38,428 bases of DNA, taken from positions 1-38,428 of the forward strand of contig NZ_FMCH01000390.1 in NCBI RefSeq assembly GCF_900091855.1. The letters run 5' to 3'. Position numbers and translations under genes: made by a program. Source of the DNA: Streptomyces sp. DvalAA-14. Lineage in GTDB: Bacteria > Actinomycetota > Actinomycetes > Streptomycetales > Streptomycetaceae. Every line of letters starts with the position of its first letter. Positions within the stretch are counted from its first letter, which is position 1. Positions 32,700 through 38,428 of the stretch are shown here, in pieces. The notes beneath the pieces are model-generated. The model had not been told where the DNA came from. It made no database searches and was given only the letters and a program-made list of their open reading frames with translations.

Positions 32700-33677
32700 A
32701 TGACGCTGAAAAATACATTTATTCCTTATGTTCTTACCTGTGCGCTCACGCTGGCCGGGCTGCTGCTGCCGGCCGGCGCGGCGACCTCGGCGACGCCCCG
32801 CCCGCCGAAAGGCGCCGCGGGGGATACCGCCACGATCACCCCTGGCGCCGATGACGCCGTTGATGCCGGCGACGACGGTGACGGTGGCGCCGACGTCGCC
32901 GAGGTCGGGGACGCCGCTGCTGCCGCCCACGCCACCCCTGCCGCCGATCCCGCCCCCCGCGTCTTCAGCGGCAACGGATTCGACACCTGCCAGGCCCCTG
33001 ACCTCGCCACCATGGACGCCTGGCGCACCCACTCCTCCTACGGCGCGGCCGGCATCTACTTCGGCGGCCGGGCCCGCGCCTGCTCGACCCAGGCCAACCT
33101 CACCCCGGACTGGGTGCGGCAGACCACCGCGTCGGGCTGGAGTCTGCTGCCGATCTACGTCGGCTCGCAGAGCCCTTGCGTCGAGGGCACCAACAAGAAC
33201 CCCTACCTCATCGACACCAAGAATCCCGCCGCCCAAGGCACCTCCGAAGGTGCGGACGCCGTCCGCGCCGCCGGGGCACTCGGCCTCGATCCGGGCAGCG
33301 CGCTCTACCTCGACATGGAGGCGTACGACATCACCGACACCGCCTGCAAGGCGGCCACCTTGACGTATATCCAGGCATGGGACCGGGCGCTGCGGGCGGC
33401 CGGCTACCTCTCCGGCTTCTACAGCAGCGCGGACTCCGGCGTCACCCATCTGGAGAGCGCCCGCCGCGCGGGGGCCGCGGATCTGCCGGACGCGATCTGG
33501 TTCGGCCGCTGGGGCGTGCCGGCGAGCCTGGTCGACGAGCCGTCGCTGGCCGCCGACGCGTGGACCCCGCACGCCCGGATCCACCAGTACCACGGCAGCG
33601 TCACCGAGACGTACGGTGGCAAGTCGCTGAACATCGACCGCGACCTGCTCGACGCGCCCGTCGCCGTGGTGGGCTGA
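32700..33677 (+). CDS. Secreted DUF1906 protein (glycoside-hydrolase-like, Rv2525c type)
   Basis: The 325-residue protein starts at ATG 32700 (MTLKNTFIPYVLTCALTLAG) with a signal peptide ending near residue 30 (GAATSA). An acidic/alanine-rich linker follows (DDAVDAGDDGDGGADVAEVG). The DUF1906 domain begins GFDTCQAPDLATMDAWR (about residue 95) and contains GIYFGGRAR, WSLLPIYVGSQ, ALYLDMEAYD and FYSSADSGVTHLE, the elements of the TIM-barrel glycoside-hydrolase-like fold. It ends with an Asp-rich strand (LNIDRDLLD). Members are exported and thought to act on cell wall sugar; activity is unproven. The ribosome site is weak (ACGGA). Confidence 0.84.
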   Translation: MTLKNTFIPYVLTCALTLAGLLLPAGAATSATPRPPKGAAGDTATITPGADDAVDAGDDGDGGADVAEVGDAAAAAHATPAADPAPRVFSGNGFDTCQAPDLATMDAWRTHSSYGAAGIYFGGRARACSTQANLTPDWVRQTTASGWSLLPIYVGSQSPCVEGTNKNPYLIDTKNPAAQGTSEGADAVRAAGALGLDPGSALYLDMEAYDITDTACKAATLTYIQAWDRALRAAGYLSGFYSSADSGVTHLESARRAGAADLPDAIWFGRWGVPASLVDEPSLAADAWTPHARIHQYHGSVTETYGGKSLNIDRDLLDAPVAVVG

Positions 33678-33859
33678 CCCGTACCGCGCACCACAGGGAG
33701 TGCGCCGGGCGTCACACCAGGTGCATCCCCTGCGGGACACCACCCCCGGGCTCCGACCCTGGAAGGTGGGGAAGGCCCCCGGCCTACGACCTGAGAGTGA
33801 TCCGTGGTCGGCACCTCCGGCCGATCCGCGCGACCCGGCTGTGCTCCTAGCGTGGAGCC

Positions 33860-34435
33860 ATGACCACGCCTGTGTGCACCAGCGCCAATACGACGCAGTT
33901 CACGGCCTATGTCCGCACCAAGGGCCCGACGCTGCTGCGCACCGCGCGCTCCCTGACTCCCAACCCCGCCGACGCCGAGGATTTGCTGCAGACCGCGCTG
34001 ACCAAGACCTATCTGGCCTGGGACCGCATCGACGACCACCGGGCCGTCGACGGCTATGTCCGCCGGACCCTGGTCAACACCCGGACCTCGCAGTGGCGCA
34101 AGCGCAAGGTGGACGAGTTCAGCACCGACGAGCTGCCGGAGCCGGCCGGTACCGGTCCCGACCTCACCGAGCAGCAGGCCCAGCGCGACGCCCTGCTGCG
34201 CGCCATCACCCGGCTCCCACCGCGGCAGCGGGCGATGGTCGTCCTGCGCTACTTCGAGGACATGAGCGAGGTGCAGACCGCCGAGCAGCTCGGCGTCTCG
34301 GTCGGCACGGTCAAGAGCGCGGTGTCGCGGGCGCTGGGCAAGCTGCGCGGGGATCCGGAACTGGCCCTGCTGCGCGGCGAGGTGGCCGCGCCGGCCGAGG
34401 ATGCTGCGGCCGATGCGGAACTGACCGCGGCCTGA
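33860..34435 (+). CDS. SigE-family ECF RNA polymerase sigma factor
   Basis: The 191-residue protein has sigma region 2 (LLRTARSLTPNPADAEDLLQ, then YLAWDRI) and region 4 (LPPRQRAMVVLRYFEDMSEV with the helix-turn-helix QTAEQLGVSVGTVKSAVSRA), and an Ala-rich tail. It fits the actinobacterial SigE-family sigma factors, which recruit RNA polymerase to specific promoters. No anti-sigma gene with a membrane or zinc domain is adjacent, which is common for this group. ATG 33860 follows the CTAGCGTGGAGCC stretch, giving GGAG about six bases upstream. The acyl-CoA ligase follows on the same strand after 200 bases. Confidence 0.87.
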   Translation: MTTPVCTSANTTQFTAYVRTKGPTLLRTARSLTPNPADAEDLLQTALTKTYLAWDRIDDHRAVDGYVRRTLVNTRTSQWRKRKVDEFSTDELPEPAGTGPDLTEQQAQRDALLRAITRLPPRQRAMVVLRYFEDMSEVQTAEQLGVSVGTVKSAVSRALGKLRGDPELALLRGEVAAPAEDAAADAELTAA

Positions 34436-34571
34436 GCCGCCGCCCGCAGGCAGAGGGCCACGACCACCCGCCGCGAAACGCCGCCCGCGAGACCCCGGCC
34501 GGCGGTCCCGGATCGCCGCCCGCCGCCCCCACCCCCGACCGCCGCTGCGGAAGGTAACGCGGGGGTAGTGA

Positions 34572-34587
34572 CATACCAAGTGGTATG
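34572..34587. promoter_or_regulatory. Palindromic operator upstream of acyl-CoA ligase gene
   Basis: CATACCA-AG-TGGTATG is a perfect palindrome with seven-base arms, 50 bases upstream of the ligase start. This size and symmetry suit a TetR-type repressor, a family that commonly controls fatty acid genes. No regulator gene is within the window. Confidence 0.55.
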
Positions 34588-34636
34588 CCAGCAGAATCAC
34601 GAGCAACCGACCTCGTCGATGCCGCCGGAGGCCCGT

Positions 34637-36286
34637 GTGCTGAGCACCATGCAGGATGTTCCGCTGACCGTCACCCGGATTCTGGTGCACGGAGCGCAGG
34701 TGCACGGCCGATCCACGGTCACCACCTGGACCGGGGAGGGCGAGCCCAGGCGCCGCACCTTCCGGGAGATCGGCGAGCGCTCGATCCGGCTCGCGAACGC
34801 GCTGCGCGACGAGCTGGGTATCGACCGCGGCGACCGGGTCGGCACCCTGATGTGGAACAACGGCGAGCACATGGAGGCCTACCTCGCCATTCCCGCCATG
34901 GGCGCCGTGCTGCACACCTTGAACCTGCGGTTGCCCACGGATCAGCTGGTCTGGATCGTCAACCATGCCGCCGACCGCGTCATCCTGGTCAACGGCACGC
35001 TGCTGCCCCTGCTCGCCCCGCTGCTCCCCCGGCTGGAGTCCGTCGAGCACCTGGTCGTCGTCGGGCCCGGTGACCTCACGCTGCTCGACGAGTGCCGGCC
35101 CGTCGTGCACGAGTACGAGGCGCTGCTGGACGGCCGCCCGGCCACGTACGACTGGCCCGAGCTGGACGAACGCGAGGCCGCGGCCATGTGCTACACCTCC
35201 GGCACCACCGGCGACCCCAAGGGCGTCGTCTTCTCGCACCGCTCGGTCTATCTGCATTCGCTGCAGGTCAACACGACCGAGTCCATGGGCCTGAGCTCGC
35301 ACGACCTCTCACTGCCGGTCGTGCCGATGTTCCATGTCAACGCCTGGGGGCTGCCGCACGCCGCCTTCATGTCCGGGATCAATCTGCTGATGCCGGACCG
35401 CTTCCTGCAGCCCGGGCCGCTCGCCGAGATGATCGAGAGCGAACGCCCCACGCACGCCGCCGCGGTGCCCACCATCTGGCAGGGCCTGCTCGCCGAACTC
35501 ACCGCCAAGCCCCGGGACGTCAGCTCGCTCAGGCAGGTCACCATCGGCGGTTCGGCCTGCCCGCCGGCCCTGATGAAGGCTTTCGACGAGCAACTCGGCG
35601 TGCGGCTCTGCCATGCCTGGGGGATGACCGAGACCTCCCCGCTCGGCACCGTCGCCCAGTCGCCCGCCGGCGTCAGCGGCGAGGAGGAGTGGGCGTACCG
35701 CATCACGCAGGGCCGCTTCCCCGCCTCCGTCGAGCCCCGGCTGATCGGCCCGGACGGCGCGGTGATGCCGTGGGACGGGGAGTCGGCCGGTGAGCTGGAG
35801 GTGCGCGGCCCGTGGATCGCCGCCGCCTACTACGGCGGCGCGGGCGAGGAACCGCTGCGGCCGGAGGACAAGTTCAGCCCGGACGGCTGGCTGCGCACCG
35901 GTGATGTCGGGGTGATATCCGACGACGGCTACCTCACCCTCACCGACCGTGCCAAGGACGTCATCAAGTCGGGCGGCGAGTGGATCTCCTCGGTCGAGCT
36001 GGAGAACCACCTGATGGCGCACCCGGACGTGACCGAGGCGGCGGTGGTCGCGGTGCCCGACGAGCGCTGGGGGGAGCGCCCGCTGGCGACCGTCGTCCTG
36101 CGCGAGGGCGCGACCACCGGCTACGCGGACCTGCTCGCCTTCCTGGCGGACCGGATCGCCCGCTGGCAGCTGCCGGAGCGGTGGGCGATCGTGGCGGCGG
36201 TGCCGAAGACGAGCGTCGGGAAGTTCGACAAGAAGGTGATCCGGAAGGCCTACGCCAACGGGGAGTTGGACGTCACCACGCTCTGA
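34637..36286 (+). CDS. Long-chain fatty acid CoA ligase (AMP-binding)
   Basis: The 549-residue enzyme activates a carboxylic acid with ATP and joins it to coenzyme A in the cytoplasm. Motifs in order are [18 protein letters not shown] (P-loop), [28 protein letters not shown] (A5), [10 protein letters not shown] (A7), [15 protein letters not shown] (A8) and the catalytic lysine in [13 protein letters not shown] (A10). It ends normally. GTG 34637 ([16 protein letters not shown]) has GGAGG five bases upstream and fits the medium/long-chain ligase start; the frame is open further upstream to 34568, but those codons overlap the palindromic operator. Substrate chain length cannot be read. Confidence 0.92.
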   Translation: MLSTMQDVPLTVTRILVHGAQVHGRSTVTTWTGEGEPRRRTFREIGERSIRLANALRDELGIDRGDRVGTLMWNNGEHMEAYLAIPAMGAVLHTLNLRLPTDQLVWIVNHAADRVILVNGTLLPLLAPLLPRLESVEHLVVVGPGDLTLLDECRPVVHEYEALLDGRPATYDWPELDEREAAAMCYTSGTTGDPKGVVFSHRSVYLHSLQVNTTESMGLSSHDLSLPVVPMFHVNAWGLPHAAFMSGINLLMPDRFLQPGPLAEMIESERPTHAAAVPTIWQGLLAELTAKPRDVSSLRQVTIGGSACPPALMKAFDEQLGVRLCHAWGMTETSPLGTVAQSPAGVSGEEEWAYRITQGRFPASVEPRLIGPDGAVMPWDGESAGELEVRGPWIAAAYYGGAGEEPLRPEDKFSPDGWLRTGDVGVISDDGYLTLTDRAKDVIKSGGEWISSVELENHLMAHPDVTEAAVVAVPDERWGERPLATVVLREGATTGYADLLAFLADRIARWQLPERWAIVAAVPKTSVGKFDKKVIRKAYANGELDVTTL

Positions 36287-36408
36287 GGGGTGGCGGCCGG
36301 GTGGCCGGTGCGCGGCAGCGCCCACCGGCCCCTCCTGAGCGCGGCCGTCGAGGACCGGGCGCCGCGGATATCTCCGGTAGCTCGGGCGCCGAAAGTGCCT
36401 CGGGTGCC

Positions 36409-38428
36409 TCAGGCGCCGATCTTGCCGAGCAGGTCCACGATCCGGGACTGCACGTCCGTACTCGTCGAACGCTCGGCGAGGAACAGCACCGTTTCGCCGG
36501 AGGCGAGCCGGGGCAGCTCGGCCGGGTCGATGTCGGCGGAGGTGTAGACGACCAGCGGCGTGTTGTTGAGCCGGCCGTTGCCGCGCAGCCAGTCCACGAT
36601 GCCCTGCCGGCGGCGCCGGATCAGCATCAGGTCCATCACCACCAGATTCGGGTGGACCTGCGCGGCCTTCGTCATCGCGTCGGACTCGGAATCGGCGTGC
36701 GTGACCTGCATGCCGCGCCGCTCCAGGGTCGCGGCGAACGCCTGCGCTATCGGTTCGTGACTCTCCACCAGCAGGACGCGCGGCGGATGCTGCTCGCTGT
36801 CGCGCGGCGCGAGGGCCTTGAGCAGGACGGCCGGGTCGGCGCCGTACGCGGCCTCGCGCGTGGCCTGGCCGAGGCCCGCCGTCACCAGCACCGGTACGTC
36901 CGCCGCGGCCGCGGCCTGCCGCAGCGACTGCAGCGCGGTACGGGTGATCGGGCCGGTCAGCGGGTCCACGAAGAGCGCGGCCGGCGGTTCGGCGATCTGC
37001 GCGTCGACTTCTTCGCGCGATCGTACGATCACCGGACGGTAGCCCCGGTCGGTCAGCGCCTGGCGGGTGGAGATGTCCGGCTCGGGCCACACCAGCAGGC
37101 GGCGCGGCTCGTCGAGCAGCTCCTCCTGGTGGTCGTCGGTCACGTCGGTGACATCCACGGCACCGTTCGGACCGTCCAGCGGCTCCGGGCCCTCGGCGGC
37201 GCCTTCCGCGGGGGCGCCTATCGCGTAGGAACGACCGGGCGCGTGCGGAGGGAGCGGGGCCCGGGCCGGGCCCGGCTGCGGCGCGAGGGAGTGGTGCGGC
37301 CCGGCCTCCTGGGTGGGCGGCGCGGGCTGCTGCCGCATTTGCTGCTGGGCTTGCTGGGCGTGCTGGGCGTGATGGGGGGGTTGCGGCTGGTGTGGTTGCT
37401 GCGGTGCCTGTGCTTGCTGTGGCGCGTCCGGCTTGCGGGCCGGCAGCTGGCCGCTGTCCGGGTCCGCCTGCGGATGCTGCCGCGCCTGCGCCTCACCGCC
37501 CGGGCCCGAGGCGTCGGCCTGGCTCGGGATCTGGGCCGCTGCCTGATTCGGTGCCTGATTCGGTGCCTGGTTGGGCGCCTGGTTCTGCAGCTGATGGGGC
37601 ATCTGGCTCGATGACGCCTGGCTCGGCAGCCGGCTCGGCACCTGCGGCAGGATGTGGCTCTGCTGCGGCTGGCTGTTCTGCGGCGGGGCGAGCCGCCGGC
37701 GGCGCCCCGAACCACCCGCCGCGACCTGGGCCGGCAGGCCCTGCGGGTTCTGGGCCTGGACGGACTGGGTGGGCGTCTGCGGCTGCGAGGAGTGCGGTTC
37801 CATCGCGAAGGGGACGCCCTGGCCGAGCGTGCGGACGCTTATGGCACGGCCGTGGCTCTGGTGGGACGGGTCCTGGGAGCGGGTCGGCGTACCCGGGTCG
37901 GCGACGCCGTTGGGGTTCGTGCCCGGGTGCGAGGGATCGGCCGGATTCTCCGCGTCGGGGGAGTTGGACATGGCGGGCGTGTTGAGCGCGTCGAGCCCGT
38001 GGGCGGGGCCGGCCGCGGTCGCCGCGGACGCCGGGTTCGGGGCCGTCGAGGGGGCGATCTGCGGCCAGGAGGACTGTCGGGGCAGCGCCGGCGGACCCGC
38101 GGGCTGTTCGGGGCCGATCGAACCGGGCACGGGCCAAGTGGAGAGGCCGCCGGCGGCCTGGGGCGATTGCTGGGGGCCGGCCTGCGCCGGATGCGGGGCC
38201 TGCGGCGGTACGGGGACGGGGCTGTTGTCGGCCGCGGGGCTGTTGTCGGGTGCGGCCGGTTCGAGGGCGCGGCGGGCGCGGCGGCCGGTGCCGCCGGGCC
38301 CGGTCGGCGGGGCGGATGCGGCCGGGGGGAGGGCGGGTTGGCCGCCACCTGCCGGGGTGCCGGTGCGGTCGGACTGAGCGCCGGTGTCTCCCGCCGGGCC
38401 CAGCGGACCGCCCGGGGCGCCGTGCTGG
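36409..38428 (-). CDS. C-terminal part of very large signalling protein with receiver domains (runs off right edge)
   Basis: The minus frame is open from the right edge to the stop at 36409 (at least 672 codons). The first 350 codons are a Pro/Gln/Ala-rich disordered linker with four NQAP repeats. Two receiver-like domains follow. The first (RRLLVWPEPDISTRQALTDR) lacks a clear phosphoacceptor. The second (RVLLVESHEPIAQAFAATLE, then LVVMDLMLIRR with Asp, and LVVYTSADID) keeps the phosphoacceptor Asp. It resembles the tail of giant Streptomyces HAMP/histidine-kinase proteins, whose sensor and kinase domains would lie beyond the window. The end LVVYTSADIDPAELPRLASG is conserved in that group. 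The start is not in this window. Confidence 0.75.
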   Translation of the reverse strand, partial: QHGAPGGPLGPAGDTGAQSDRTGTPAGGGQPALPPAASAPPTGPGGTGRRARRALEPAAPDNSPAADNSPVPVPPQAPHPAQAGPQQSPQAAGGLSTWPVPGSIGPEQPAGPPALPRQSSWPQIAPSTAPNPASAATAAGPAHGLDALNTPAMSNSPDAENPADPSHPGTNPNGVADPGTPTRSQDPSHQSHGRAISVRTLGQGVPFAMEPHSSQPQTPTQSVQAQNPQGLPAQVAAGGSGRRRRLAPPQNSQPQQSHILPQVPSRLPSQASSSQMPHQLQNQAPNQAPNQAPNQAAAQIPSQADASGPGGEAQARQHPQADPDSGQLPARKPDAPQQAQAPQQPHQPQPPHHAQHAQQAQQQMRQQPAPPTQEAGPHHSLAPQPGPARAPLPPHAPGRSYAIGAPAEGAAEGPEPLDGPNGAVDVTDVTDDHQEELLDEPRRLLVWPEPDISTRQALTDRGYRPVIVRSREEVDAQIAEPPAALFVDPLTGPITRTALQSLRQAAAAADVPVLVTAGLGQATREAAYGADPAVLLKALAPRDSEQHPPRVLLVESHEPIAQAFAATLERRGMQVTHADSESDAMTKAAQVHPNLVVMDLMLIRRRRQGIVDWLRGNGRLNNTPLVVYTSADIDPAELPRLASGETVLFLAERSTSTDVQSRIVDLLGKIGA
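37541..37588. repeat. Four 12-bp repeats coding NQAP
   Basis: Units start at 37541, 37553, 37565 and 37577. The first two are identical (GCCTGATTCGGT) and the others differ by a few bases. They encode NQAP repeats in the disordered linker. Confidence 0.75.

Noticed and set aside
33419-35302. A 627-codon minus frame spanning three plus genes
   Set aside because: It is antisense to the DUF1906, sigma factor and ligase genes, which all have clear motifs.
1-38428. CRISPR array or insertion sequence
   Set aside because: No regularly spaced repeats with unique spacers and no transposase frame or IS-type terminal repeats were seen.

Overview
The window looks like chromosomal DNA of a Streptomyces or close relative. 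The evidence is the high G+C content with G/C-ending codons, frequent GTG/TTG starts, and typical gene families: a SEC-C protein of the DUF5926 type, HATPase anti-sigma-like proteins, a proline-rich HtrA protease, a GntR/UTRA + ATPase + DUF6907 cluster, a cell-wall-binding repeat protein, a DUF1906 protein and a SigE-family sigma factor.

Layout. Bases 1-7700 are host core. They hold the 5' end of a probable GAF/SpoIIE phosphatase, a Prim-Pol-like protein, a small membrane protein, a DUF5926 SEC-C protein, an HATPase regulator, a glycerophosphodiester phosphodiesterase, and an HtrA-type protease split by an apparent one-base frameshift. A tRNA-Ser(UGA) gene lies at 7706-7792. About 195 bp starting inside this tRNA (7734-7928) recur as a direct repeat at 24621-24815. 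These are the two att ends of a roughly 16.9-kb integrated island.

The island carries a truncated tyrosine integrase next to the left end and three GntR/UTRA repressors. It also has a family-2 glycosyltransferase, a GAF membrane protein with a small two-helix partner, and a run of overlapping genes (two small proteins, GntR, ATPase, DUF6907). After these come a CPT-like kinase, an FkbM methyltransferase and a one-helix membrane protein. No replication or FtsK-type transfer gene is visible, so it looks like a decayed integrative element. Its right third is a compact four-gene minus-strand operon (24015 to 17741) with visibly lower G+C. It encodes a DUF1156-type DNA methyltransferase with zinc ribbons, a ParB/sulfiredoxin-fold protein, an SNF2-like helicase (apparent +1 frameshift near its 5' third) and a DUF3883 protein with nuclease-like D...ExK residues. 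I read it as a restriction/anti-phage defence operon of uncommon composition, and it is the best candidate here for an undescribed system.

Bases 24816-38428 return to host DNA. They hold a secreted tripeptidyl-peptidase-like hydrolase, a truncated hypothetical gene, a DJ-1/PfpI protein, a secreted beta-propeller/cell-wall-binding protein and an alpha/beta hydrolase. Next are a small secreted protein, a secreted DUF1906 protein, a SigE-family sigma factor, an acyl-CoA ligase behind a palindromic operator, and the C-terminal part of a very large signalling protein with two receiver-like domains that runs off the right edge.

Regulation visible in the sequence includes an identical 15-bp palindromic element upstream of the first GntR gene and between the divergent FkbM and membrane-protein genes, and nested palindromes over the likely leaderless promoter of the second GntR gene. 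There is also a minus-strand intrinsic terminator with no annotated gene in front of it (2140-2290), a DnaA-box pair at 32534-32554, and a perfect 16-bp terminator stem at 30805.
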